The notes beneath the pieces are model-generated. The model had not been told where the DNA came from and ran no database searches. It saw only the letters and a program-made list of their open reading frames with translations. A stretch of 64,000 nucleotides of DNA from Synanceia verrucosa (taxonomy: Eukaryota > Chordata > Actinopteri > Perciformes > Synanceiidae). A program made the position numbers and the translations under genes. The DNA lies in contig CM056566.1 of assembly GCA_029721515.1 (NCBI GenBank), forward strand, positions 23,619,269 to 23,683,268. The letters are read 5' to 3'. Below are positions 1 to 14,000 of the stretch, piece by piece; positions within the stretch are counted from its first letter, which is position 1, and every line of letters starts with the position of its first letter.

Positions 1-23
1 GACCGAACGGAGGCGAAGAACAC
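1..23 (-). CDS. map4k4: map4k4 CNH exon, truncated by window edge
   Basis: Seven codons plus two bases reading VFFASVR(S) follow an acceptor CAG at 24-26 and continue in frame from the exon at 748-887. In MAP4K4, TNIK and MINK1 this sequence follows the CERNDK motif and leads to the conserved C-terminus, so the stop codon should lie within about 20 codons left of the window. Confidence 0.9.
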
Positions 24-3000
24 CTGAGGAGGAGACGGACGGTACCACCTTTCAGAGCGTTTTTAAAGCAATATTTTAGACAAATTTACTGCTGTTTAAG
101 ACCTCAACAAACATAATTTAAGACCCAAAAATGTCATAAGAATTTATTTGGTAGAAAATAGTCAATTTATTGTGGGACCTGATCAATATGGAGTTTCTGA
201 GGCCGATTTAGCAGGAAAAAAAAAATCTGATAACTGATTTAATCTCCGATTAATATTTTTTTATGACATCTTTTTTCAGCCCTTTAACACTTGTAACGCT
301 ATAAATCAAAGGCATAACACTTAACTTTTTTCTACTACTTTAATTTCACAACTTTCAAGAACAAAGTTTTGTTTTTTTTTTAATAATATTTACGATAATA
401 TTTTTTAAGAAACCGGGCTGGTAATTATCGCACGCTCATAGATCTTTGTGAACAAAATAACATGGAAAAATTGCAGTAAATCTCTGAATGCTGTGGTTTC
501 CTATTGGCATTAAACGCACCATCTGAAAAATTAATACCTACAGCAGAGTTACTGTAAATTTAAGACAATTTAAGACTTTTTAAGGAATCTTGTTTATTAG
601 CAATCCTGATTTCAGATAATCTAGTGAGTTTTTTTTTTTTCAGAGATCACTCTAGATAAAAATTATTTTCAGTATAATAAGTATTTTTGACTCCGGTGCT
701 GGCAGCTGCCTCACAGATCAGGCCAGATGTGCTGTTCATCATCTCACCTTGTCGTTTCTTTCACACAGGAACTTGAGTCTCTGGGCTCTCTTGTGCATGA
801 AGACGCCGTCCAGATGTCCCGTCTCCACCGAGCGGATCTCGATGGCCTTCTCTCCCCAACCCATGATCTGGTTGGAACGAATGTAAGCTGCAAAGACAGG
901 TATCAAAGTTAAAGCACGTATTACTGCATTATTATTATTATTTCTGTTGGTGAAACTGAGGTGCTGATTTCCTGTTGCTCTTAAAGTAGTGTTATTATGG
1001 GATGGATGGGAACTCACAACTAGATGCTGCACAATTTTTAAGATTTGCATTTAAATGTCTGTTAAGGAAAAAGCATGCTTCATTTTATGCTGCAATTTAT
1101 TGTCAATTATTCTGCTGATTATTTAGCACAGACTTCAGATTACAGGAATTTCCAGAAAGACGTCAGTGTGGATAAACGTATGCAGGAATGTGACTGACCC
1201 ACTGAGGTCGGCATCTCCCCCCACTGCAGCACCACGTCTTTGGTGATGCGTCCATAGGTGTTGACGTAAACGCCCTCGTCCTCGTAGCACACCAGCAGCT
1301 CGATGCCGTCCGTGTTGGGCAGGATGATGATGGCGTGGGACTGGATGTGGGTCTGGATCTGCAGGGGAGACAAAGCAGCAGTTCAGCTGAGTCATCTTCT
1401 AAGACACCAGCTGACGTGTCATGTGATGTGACGTCATGTGTTCCTACGTGTGTCGGCAGGTAGATGTCGTAGACCGCCCCAGAGTCCACGTCCACGGCGT
1501 GGAAGCCTGAACACGAGCCGTAGATGACCTTTAACCTCTGCCCTTCCTCCACCGTCAGGTCGACCAGCAGCGGCTTGTGCACCAGGTCACCGAAGGACTG
1601 AAGCACACGGGTCAGAAACACAGTTACTGATCACTTAGAGCGCGCCGCACAAACACTTAACACAAACAAGGCTCCTTACTAGCAATTTAGAGACGAGCTG
1701 TATAAAAGAAATCAGAAAATCACATTTGACACACACCGTGCTTTATCTAAGGAGCTTTTTAAGACTTTTTTTTTTTAATTAAATTTCATATTTTCACCAC
1801 ACTAGTTTTTTGTTTTTGCTAAACGTACGGGCCACAGTGGTTTTGGGGGCGGCAGTAGCTCAGTCTGTAGTGACTTGGCTGGGAATCGGAGGGTCGCCAG
1901 TTCAAGTCCAGGTCGGACCAAAATGTGGAGAGTGGACTGGTAGCTGGAGAGGTGCCAGTTCCTCCTCCTGGGCACTGCCGAGGTGCCCTTGAGCAAGGCA
2001 CCGAACCCCCAACTGCTCGGGGCGCCTGGATAAGGGGCAGCCCCCTCACTCTGACACCTCTCCTCTAATGCATGTGCATGTGTTTGTTTCATGACTTGTG
2101 TGTGTAATGTGCAATTGAAAAATATATGTATATATACTAACAGAGTGAAAAAATGTAATTTCCCTCATTGAGGGATTAATAAAGGAATTCTTATTCTTCT
2201 TCTTCTTCTTCTTAAAACCATGAAAGTATTACAAAAAACAGAAATTTCTGTTTTTGTGACTGTTTTTTTCCCGTAATATGTTAGACTATAATATGATTTT
2301 TTTATTTGATTCTTTTCAAACATTGAGACAGAATCACTTCTGTAGAAACACTGTTTAAATCATTTGCTCGTAGTCATGAAGTCTTGCTGTCTGCTCTCTG
2401 CTGGCACATTGAAAGCATGACAGGAAAAGTAATAATAATAATAATTAAGTAATTTTACTGAACATAAAGTAGCTAACATGCTAAGCTAGTGGACCCACTC
2501 ACCTTGAAGGCCATGAACTTGTGGTAGGGTTTGGGGGCCCAGGCGTAGACCTCCACTGAGTTTTTCAGAGCCAGAACTAAGAACTTGATCCTCTCATATT
2601 TAACTGGGCAAGAAAAATAAGATAAAAACATCAGAATGAGACAATCTGATTTATTTATTTTTTAAGTAAATAAAAACTTTAATTTGTGCCACATCTTGTC
2701 TTGTGCATGAACAGGCTTATATAAACGGTAAAGATGAGAGTCGAGCTGAATAAATGTCTTGATTGAAATGACGTCCCTTCATGTCTCCTGGTGTTCAAAC
2801 TCCAAACATTAATTTTGGTGCAGACTCGGCTGAATAAAACAGGAAATAGAGAGAGGGCTTTCCAACAGGAAGTGCTGGTCTTTGCTCAGTGGCACTGCCA
2901 TCACTAAGGACATTCTGGCTTTTAGACAGGTCCATCCTGACCGCACCGTCATTACTTCATCGAGGGCTTTCCTCCCATCATTAATCTACGGCAGACGTGC

Positions 3001-6000
3001 ATCTTAAGCTGAGTTTGGACACTTAAGAGTCCCCCGCTTGGATCCAGATCCAGATCCAGGGTTAGTTCTCGTGGGAAACCAGTTCGCTTAAGATACTACA
3101 CGGTTCAAATCAGGTTAGCATTTATTAACGTAGACTCTTTTACATATTACTTGATATTTAAGACATTTTTTGACATGCTATGCTATACTATGGCTATTTA
3201 TGGCTCACTATTCTGACTTTTTCACATGCTGTCTTTTTTTTTTTTTATTAATTTGACATTTCATTGTTGACATACTATGACTTTGCTGTACTAACCACAA
3301 AGTTCCATGAAAATTTTCCCAAAACTTTTTTTCCCCACAAGCTTATGTACTATTTATGAAATATTATACTAATATTTTCATAAAATATTTATGCTATTCT
3401 TTTTTATTAATTATGCTATAACTTTTTAAATTACTTTAATTCTAAATTATGACTTTTCTTCTTACTGTTACTTTTTTATTTCCTGACAAGCCTATTTAAG
3501 GCATACTGTACTATACTGTTCATCTTTTGACTTATACAATAACTTGATGATTGACTAGATGAATTTTTGCAGTTTTTTTGGTCACTCATGAATGTTCAGA
3601 CGTACCAACTTTGTAGTGGACGCAGCCCTCCAGGTCTCCCACGGTGGTCCAGCCCTGCTTCTTCTCCACGTCGGGGTCGTTGTGCAGGATCTTGTTCCTC
3701 AGCCAGGACAGGTAGTAAACACGGAGCTTGTTCTTCTTACCTGTTGTACATGGAGAGAGGATACAATTTATTTTCTTCAGAATATAACAGTGTATAGCTC
3801 AGTGTGTGACCATGGGGCTAACAGATAGTCAGAGGTCAGTCAGCCATAATGTGTAAAATATCGGTCATAGCAGTTAGCTTACGCAAAATACTGATTCATA
3901 TTTCAATATTTCATGTAATAAACATAAAACATATCATGCTGTTAAGTCATTCAACACCATTTCTAGTGACTTTTTTTTCACGTTAAAAATTGTCATTTTT
4001 TGACATTTTCAACATACTGTACTTTGTCGTTATGCCTTTTATTCATTTTTTTTTTTTTTCAAAGTATCGTGCTGTGAAATCATTCAACAGACTATAATAA
4101 GGCTTTCTGATGACATCTTTTAACAGTGTATGATGCATTTAACTCATTCAACAGGCTATAATAAGGCTTTCTGATGACATCTTTTAACAGTGTATGATGC
4201 ATTTAACTCATTCAACAGGCTATAATAAGGCTTTCTGATGACATCTTTTAACAGTGTATGATGCATTTAACTCATTCAACAGGCTATAATAAGGCTTTCT
4301 GATGACATCTTTTAACAGTGTATGATGCATTTAACTCATTCAACAGGCTATAATAAGGCTTTCTGATGACTTTCCTGAACATTTCGTCTTGTGACTTATA
4401 TAAAAATTCATGCTGTTTTTTTTTTTTTTTAATTTGTAGTATAGTATGATGAAAAACAGAGATGAGTATGGGGACATTAATCATCATTAATCATAGTACG
4501 TTGTATCTGTCCACAGGTGACAGAAGTCCAACCCTCCTGCCAGTGGTGGAGAAGAAACAAGAGTCTCCCTCCAGAGAACTGCTGACCAGCACTGTGTCCA
4601 CAAGGACAGGCAGAGGACATGACACCTGTCCCCACCTGTCTCCAGAGGACATCATGACAGTGCTCACGTTAAAGTGAAATTCTCACCAATAATGCAAAGG
4701 AGACTGTCTCGAATAAATGATGCTGCTGTCTTTTTGTGTGTCCTGATTTCATTCTGTCTCTACTGTGCAAGATGACTTTTGACATCTTTTATCAAATTAA
4801 TATACTTTGACATTTTCGACATACTATACTATGTCATTTTTTGACAGTTTTGCACGTGCTTTAAAATGCCTTTTTTACAACTTTATTCAACACATTGTGC
4901 TGTGAAATCATTCAACACACTATAATAAGCCTTTCCGATGACTTTTTTTCACATGTTAAAAATTTCCATATTTTGACATTTTCGACATACTATAGTATGT
5001 CATTTTTTGACAGTTTTACACATGCTATAAAATGTCTTTTTTACAATTTTATTCAACATATTGTGCCGTGAAACCATTCAACACACTATAAAAAGTCTTT
5101 CTGCTGACTTTTTTTCCACATGTTGAAAATCTCCATATTTTGACATTTTCGACATACTATAGTATGTCATTTTTTGACAGTTTTACACATGCTATAAAAT
5201 GTCTTTTTTACAATTTTATTCAACATATTGTGCCGTGAAACCATTCAACACACTATAAAAAGTCTTTCTGCTGACTTTTTTTCCACATGTTGAAAATCTC
5301 CATATTTTGACATTTTCGACATACTATAGTATGTCATTTTTTGACAGTTTTACACATGCTATAAAATGTCTTTTTTACAATTTTATTCAACATATTGTGC
5401 CGTGAAACCATTCAACACACTATAAAAAGTCTTTCTGCTGACTTTTTTTCCACATGTTGAAAATCTCCATATTTTGACATTTTCGACATGCTATAGTATG
5501 TCATTTTTTGACACTTTTACACATGCTATAAAATGCCTTTTTTTTACAACTTTTTTCAACATATTGTGCTGTGAAATTATTCAAGACACTATAATAAGCC
5601 TTTCTGATGACTTTTTTTCCCATGTTAAAATTTTTCATTTTTTGACATTTTCGACATACTATACTATGTCATTTTTGGGGGGAACTATGGAATGCTATAA
5701 AATGCCTTTTTAACAACTTTTTTTCAACATATTGTGCTGTGAAATCATTCAACACATTATAATAAGCCTTTCTGATGACTTTTTCCACATGTTAAAAATT
5801 TTCATTTTTAACATTTTCGACATACTATACTTTGTCATTTTTTGACACTTTTACACATGCTATAAAATGCCTTTTTTCAACATATTGTGCCGTGAAATTA
5901 CTCAACACACTATAATAAGCCTTTCTGATGACTTTTTTCCACATGTTAAAAAATTTTCATTTTTTGACATTTTCAACACACTATACTATGTCAATTTTTC

Positions 6001-9000
6001 GGGGGAACTATGGAATGCAAAAAATGCCTTTTTTCAACTTTTTTTCCAACATACTGTGCTGTGAAATCATTCAACACACTATAATAGGGCTTTCTGATGA
6101 CTTTTTTTCACATGTTGAAAATCTCCATATTTTGACATTTTCGACATACTATAGTATGTCATTTTTTGACAGTTTTGCACGTGCTTTAAAATGCCTTTTT
6201 TACAACTTTATTCAACACATTGTGCTGTGAAATCATTCAACACACTATAATAAGCCTTTCCGATGACTTTTTTTCACATGTTAAAAATTTCCATATTTTG
6301 ACATTTTCGACATACTATAGTATGTCATTTTTTGACAGTTTTACACATGCTATAAAATGTCTTTTTTACAATTTTATTCAACATATTGTGCCGTGAAACC
6401 ATTCAACACACTATAAAAAGTCTTTCTGCTGACTTTTTTTCCACATGTTGAAAATCTCCATATTTTGACATTTTCGACATACTATAGTATGTCATTTTTT
6501 GACAGTTTTACACATGCTATAAAATGTCTTTTTTACAATTTTATTCAACATATTGTGCCGTGAAACCATTCAACACACTATAAAAAGTCTTTCTGCTGAC
6601 TTTTTTTCCACATGTTGAAAATCTCCATATTTTGACATTTTCGACATGCTATAGTATGTCATTTTTTGACAGTTTTACACATGCTATAAAATGCCTTTTT
6701 TTACAACTTTTTTCAACATATTGTGCTGTGAAATTATTCAAGACACTATAATAAGCCTTTCTGATGACTTTTTTTCCCATGTTAAAATTTTTCATTTTTT
6801 GACATTTTCGACATACTATACTATGTCATTTTTGGGGGGAACTATGGAATGCTATAAAATGCCTTTTTAACAACTTTTTTTCAACATATTGTGCTGTGAA
6901 ATCATTCAACACACTATAATAAGGCTTTCCGATGACTTTTTCCACATGTTAAAAATTTTCATTTTTAACATTTTCGACATACTATACTTTGTCATTTTTT
7001 GACACTTTTACACATGCTATAAAATGCCTTTTTTCAACATATTGTGCCGTGAAATTACTCAACACACTATAATAAGGCTTTCCGATGACTTTTTTTTTCA
7101 CGTTAAAAATCTCCATATTTTGACATTTTCGACATACTATAGTATGTCATTTTTTGACAGTTTTACACATGCTATAAAATGTCTTTTTTACAATTTTATT
7201 CAACATATTGTGCCGTGAAACCATTCAACACACTATAAAAAGTCTTTCTGCTGACTTTTTTTCCACATGTTGAAAATCTCCATATTTTGACATTTTCGAC
7301 ATGCTATAGTATGTCATTTTTTGACACTTTTACACATGCTATAAAATGCCTTTTTTTTACAACTTTTTTCAACATATTGTGCTGTGAAATTATTCAAGAC
7401 ACTATAATAAGCCTTTCTGATGACTTTTTTTCCCATGTTAAAATTTTTCATTTTTTGACATTTTCGACATACTATACTATGTCATTTTTGGGGGGAACTA
7501 TGGAATGCTATAAAATGCCTTTTTAACAACTTTTTTCAACATATTGTGCTGTGAAATCATTCAACACATTATAATAAGCCTTTCTGATGACTTTTTCCAC
7601 ATGTTAAAAATTTTCATTTTTAACATTGTCGACATACTATACTTTGTCATTTTTTGACACTTTTACACATGCTATAAAATGCCTTTTTTCACCTTTTTTT
7701 TCAACATATTGTGCCGTGAAATTACTCAACACACTATAATAAGGCTTTCCGATGACTTTTTTTTTCACGTTAAAAATTTTCATTTTTTGACATTTTCAAC
7801 ATACTATAGTATGTCATTTTTTGGGGAATTTCACACGTGCTTTAAAATGCCTTTTTCACAACTTTTTTGCTCATATTGTGCTATGAAATCATTCAACACA
7901 CTATAATAAGTCTTTCTGAAGACTTTTTGACCATTTTTAAAATTTTCATTTTTTGGTCATTTTCGACATGCTATAGTATGACATTTTTTGACACTTTTAC
8001 ACATGCTATAAAATGCCTTTTTTCACCTTTTTTTTCAACATATTGTGCTGTGAAATCAACACACTATAATAAGGCTTTCCGATGACTTTTTTTTCACATG
8101 TTAAAAATTTTCATTTTTTGACATTTTCGACATGCTATAGTATGTCACTTTTTGACAATTTTACACATGCTATAAAACGGCTCTTTTACAACTTTTTTCA
8201 ACATATTGTGCTGTGAAATTATTCAAGACACTATAATAAGCCTTTCTGATTACTTTTTTTCACGTTAAAATTTTTCATTTTTTGACATTTTCGACATACT
8301 ATACTATGTAATTTTTGGGGGGAACTATGGAATGCTATAAAATGCCTTTTTAACAACTTTTTTTCAACATATTGTGCTGTGAAATCATTCAACACATTAT
8401 AATACGCCTTTCTGATGACTTTTTCCACATGTTAAAAATTTTCATTTTTAACATTTTCGACATACTATACTTTGTCATTTTTTGACACTTTTACACATGC
8501 TATAAAATGCCTTTTTTCACCTTTTTTTTCAACATATTGTGCCGTGAAATTACTCAACACACTATAATAAGGCTTTCCGATGACTTTTTTTTTCACGTTA
8601 AAAATTTTCATTTTTTGACATTTTCAACATACTATACTATGTCATTTTTTGGGGAATTTCACACGTGCTTTAAAATGCCTTTTTAACAACTTTTTTTCAA
8701 CACATTGTACTGTGAAATCATTCAACACACTATAATAAGCCTTTCTGATGACTTTTTTTCACATGTTAAAAATTTTCATTTTTTGACATTTTCGACATGC
8801 TATAGTATGTAATTTTTTGACACTTTTACAAATGCTATAAAATGCCTTTTTTCACCTTTTTTTTCAACATATTGTGCTGTGAAATCATTCAACACACTAT
8901 AATAAGGCTTTCCGATGACTTTTTTTCACATGTTAAAAATTTTCATTTTTTGACATTTTCGACATGCTATAGTATGTCATTTTTTGACACTTTTACACAT

Positions 9001-12000
9001 GCTATAAAACGGCTCTTTTACAACTTTTTTCAACATATTGTGCTGTGAAATTATTCAAGACACTATAATAAGCCTTTCTGATGACTTTTTTTCACATGTT
9101 AAAATTTTTCATTTTTTGACATTTTCGACATACTATACTATGTAATTTTTGGGGGGAACTATGGAATGCTATAAAATGCCTTTTTAACAACTTTTTTTCA
9201 ACATATTGTGCTGTGAAATCATTCAACACATTATAATACGCCTTTCTGATGACTTTTTCCACATGTTAAAAATTTTCATTTTTAACATTTTCGACATACT
9301 ATACTTTGTCATTTTTTGACACTTTTACACATGCTATAAAATGCCTTTTTTCAACATATTGTGCCGTGAAATTACTCAACACACTATAATAAGGCTTTCC
9401 GATGACTTTTTTTTTCACATTAAAAATTTTCATTTTTTGACATTTTCGACATGCTATAGTATGTCATTTTTTTGACACTTTTACACATGCTATAAAACGG
9501 CTCTTTTACAACTTTTTTCAACATATTGTGCCGTGAAATTACTCAACACACTATAATAAGGCTTTCTGATGACTTTTTTTCACATGTTAAAAATTTTCAT
9601 TTTTTGACATTTTCGACATGCTATACTATGTCATTTTTTGACACTTTTACACATGCTATAAAACGGCTCTTTTACAACTTTTTTTCAACATATTGTGCTG
9701 TGAAATTATTCAAGACACTATAATAAGCCTTTCTGATGACTTTTTTTCACATGTTAAAATTTTTCATTTTTAACATTTTCGACATACTATACTTTGTCAT
9801 TTTTTGACACTTTTACACATGCTATAAAATGCCTTTTTTCAACATATTGTGCCGTGAAATTACTCAACACACTATAAAAAGGCTTTCCGATGACTTTCTT
9901 TTTCACATTAAAAATTTTCATTTTTTGACATTTTCGACATAATATACTTTGTCATTTTTTGACACTTTTACACATGCTATAAAATGCCTTTTTTCACCTT
10001 TTTTTTCAACATATTGTGCCGTGAAATTACTCAACACACTATAATAAGGCTTTCCGATGACATTTTTTTTCACGTTAAAAATTTTCATTTTTTGACATTT
10101 TCAACATACTATAGTATGTCATTTTTTGGGGAATTTCACACGTGCTTTAAAATGCCTTTTTTACAACTTTTTTTCAACATATTGTGCTGTGAAATCATTC
10201 AACACACTATAATAAGGCTTTCTGATGACTTTTTTTTCACATGTTAAAAATTTTCATTTTTTGACATTTTCGACATGCTATAGTATGTCATTTTTTGACA
10301 CTTTTACACATGCTATAAAATGCCTTTTTTCACCTTTTTTTTCAACATATTGTGCCGTGAAATTACTCAACACACTATAATAAGGCTTTCCGATGACATT
10401 TTTTTTCACGTTAAAAATTTTCATTTTTTGACATTTTCAACATACTATAGTATGTCATTTTTTGGGGAATTTCACACGTGCTTTAAAATGCCTTTTTTAC
10501 AACTTTTTTTCAACATATTGTGCTGTAAAATCATTCAACACACTATAATAAGGCTTTCTGATTACTTTTTTTCACGTTAAAAATTTTCATTTTTTGACAT
10601 TTTCGACATGCTATAGTATGTAATTTTTTGACACTTTTACACATGCTATAAAATGCCTTTTTTTCACCTTTTTTTTCAACATATTGTGCTGTGAAATCAA
10701 CACACTATAATAAGGCTTTCCGATGACTTTTTTTTCACACGTTAAAAATTTTTATTTTTTGACATTTTCAACATACTATACTATGTCACTTTTTGACAAT
10801 TTTACACATGCTATAAAACGGCTCTTTTACAACTTTTTTTCAACATATTGTGCTGTGAAATTATTCAAGACACTATAATAAGCCTTTCTGATTACTTTTT
10901 TTCACGTTAAAATTTTTCATTTTTTGACATTTTCGACATACTATACTATGTAATTTTTGGGGGGAACTATGGAATGCTATAAAATGCCTTTTTAACAACT
11001 TTTTTTCAACATATTGTGCTGTGAAATCATTCAACACACTATAATAAGGCTTTCCGATGGCATTTTTTGACATGTTAAACATTTTCATTTTTTTTGACAT
11101 TTTCAACATACTATACTATGTCATTTTTTGACAATTTTACACGTGCTATAAAACGGCTTTTTTACAACTTTTTACAACATATTGTGCTGTGAAATCATTC
11201 AACACACTATAATAAGGCTTTCTGATGACTTTTTTTCACATTAAAATTTTTCATTTTTTGACATTTTCAACATACTATACTATGTCATTTTTTTGACAAT
11301 TTTACACATGCTATAAAACAGCTTTTTTACAACTTTTTTCAACATATTGTGCTGTGAAATTATTCAAGACACTATAATAAGCCTTTCTGATGACTTTTTT
11401 TCACGTTAAAATTTTTCATTTTTTGATATTTTCGACATACTATAGTATGTAATTTTTGGGGGGAACTATGGAATGCTATAAAATGCCTTTTTAACAACTT
11501 TTTTTCAACATATTGTGCTGTGAAATCATTCAACACATTATAATAAGGCTTTCTGATGACTTTTTTTCACATGTTAAAATTTTCATTTTTAACATTTTCG
11601 ACATACTGTACTATGTCATTTTTGGGGGGAACTATGGAATGCTATAAAATGCCTTTTTTACAACTTTATTCAACACATCGTGCTGTGAAATCATTCAACA
11701 CACTATAATAAGGCTTTCTGGTGACTTTTTTTGTGGGAAAAGTGTAATTTTTTTACATTTTCGACATACTATACTGTGTAATTTTTCTGGAGAATTTTAC
11801 ACATGGTATAAAATACATTTTTTACAACTTTTCTCGACATATAATGCTGTTATGCCATTCAACACATTATAATAAGGCTTCCTGATGATGTTTTTGACAT
11901 ATGGTTCTCTGATTTTTTTTACATGGTTTCGACATACTCTTGCTACAGCTGCTCTTCCAGCCATTTGCTTCCTAATGAAAGGATCACAAAACAATTTTTT

Positions 12001-13946
12001 CGCCATCCTCTCAATCATCTAGGTTACACAACTTTCCATGACGCTTATTTATACGAGTCAGCGCTGCAAACCAGTTTCATGGACGGAAATGTTGCTCGGT
12101 GGCGTTTCCTTTCATCATGGAAAGCTCAGGCGTGTGTCAATTAACACACATCTGCAGCTGAGATTTACTCAACATCCGCTCAGCTCAGGATCTCTGTTGT
12201 GACATAGTAACTACACCGCCCACGTGTGAGTGTCTGTGAAATCTGGAGAAACTGTGCAGAACATTGATGCAACAGCAGCTGCAGACACGCACAGTTTGCA
12301 TGAGACAAGACATGAGACCTAAATGTGTGCACAAGGGTCTAAATGAGATTGATTTGGCTGAGCGGGGTGAAATAAAACCACCTTAACAAAGCGTGTGCAT
12401 GCTCTAATACCTGATATAGTGACCAGGACGTTGAGTCCCTCCAAGACGTCCATCTGCTGGAAGCGCCGTCGGTTGATCAGAGGGTAAACTTTTCCCTGAC
12501 CGCTGCGATCCAACAGCATCAGGCCGCTCTCTGTTCCTACCAACAGGTTCACCCCTGCACAAACACACCAACAACAGCTGGAAACAGCTGGACTCTGAGC
12601 AGCCAGTCAGATGATGCATGTCGCTTCATCAGGGCTTCACTGCCACCAGCTGGTGAAGACTTTTATAAGAACAACATCTGGAGGAACACCAGCTTTTCTG
12701 ATGGGCTCCTGATATAAATTCAAACATTCAACATATGCATTCAATAAATATAAATAAATATATCCCTTAAATTAACAGTATTGGTGATTACAAGAATATT
12801 TTTTCTGTAATAGTTAATCCACCAGTATGTGCAAGCTCTTTAATCAAAATGATATCTTCAATGATAAAATATAATTATTGTTGTTTTATTGTTGAATTTT
12901 AACAGGCTTTAAGGCAGAAAAAAACCACATTATTATTTACAGGAACTGTAATGTCCTGTTTTCTCTCCTCAGGGAGCAATAAAGTATTTCTGAATCAGAT
13001 TATATATTATTTATTCATATTTATATTAGTATATATGATTATTTATATTACGTATTTATTCATATTTATATCAGTATATAATTTACATTAAGTATTTATT
13101 TATATTTATATTAGTATATACTATTATTTATAGTAAGTATTATTTAATATTTACACTGGGGTCAAATATTGCATGTGTTTGATACATATACTCGTTGATA
13201 TTTCTTCCTTTATGTAACGATGGAAAATGAATGACTCTCACCCCAGAGTGCAGCACACAGGATCTCAGAGTTGAACCTCTTCTTGTATTTGCGGATCTCC
13301 GGCGTGTCGCTCTGAGGTCGAGTATTGACCGGGTTCACGTTGACCACAGAGCCTTTCCTCGACGGGTCGGCCCTCAGCGCCTCGGCCAGCCGGGCGTCGT
13401 TCCCGTAGCCTAGAAGGTCAAAGGGAGGGGCTTAGGGCGGTGCAGGAAGTAGAGTTCAGCAGGCAGGGTGGGGGTCAGCCAGACGGTCAGCGTTAGAAAG
13501 GTTTTATCATTATTTATTGTATTTATTCACTTTCTACATTTGGATTTTCACATATTTGAGCTTTTTGTCTTTAAATCTAAAGCCATGTTTTCTTGTTTTT
13601 CTTTTTGAGTATAATACTCTGCAGAAAACAGTTGATTAAAAAATATTTTTTGTTAATAAATCATTAGCGTGGAGGACTGATTGTCTGGGAAATCAATGCT
13701 CGATTTAAAAAAAAAAAAAAAAGCATAATTTGACCATAATCTGAAGAAATGATAATAATAAAGCAGGTTTGTATGAACTCTAAAGATAATTATCCACAAT
13801 TTTTCCTCACTGTTAGAGCAGAGGTTGGAAGTCACTCATTATTATTATTAATGCTGTTTCATATTTAATTTACTCTGTGCTTAAATTGCACTAAATCATG
13901 TCCCCCTGGCTTGAGTAATTTCTTCTTTTTTTATTAAACAGGTAAC

Positions 13947-14000
<54 letters not shown>

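Larger units (their letters stand above)
3741..12410. other. 8.7-kb intron dominated by tandem repeats
   Basis: This intron separates the CNH exons GLNVLVTIS(G) and [10 protein letters not shown]. It contains satellite-like sequence from about 3950, a 64-bp tandem repeat at 4083-4372, an apparently unique stretch at 4373-4770, the main satellite array at 4771-11940, and about 470 bp of unique sequence before the exon at 12411. No gene was seen inside it. Confidence 0.85.

Noticed and set aside
1856..1909. Possible tRNA gene
   Set aside because: A and B boxes belong to the SINE head; no cloverleaf with a proper anticodon arm and acceptor stem could be drawn, and the SINE body follows directly.
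1802..2092. Overlapping 60-96-codon frames on both strands
   Set aside because: They cross the tRNA-derived SINE and are repeat by-products.
4462..4677. 71-codon plus-strand open frame between the two tandem arrays
   Set aside because: No recognisable domain, no splice or promoter context, and length within chance expectation.
5474..11109. Many 60-100-codon open frames with repeated motifs such as [20 protein letters not shown]
   Set aside because: They are all translations of the satellite monomer in one frame or its complement. Monomer length is not a multiple of three and frames close after one or two units. No start context or domain.
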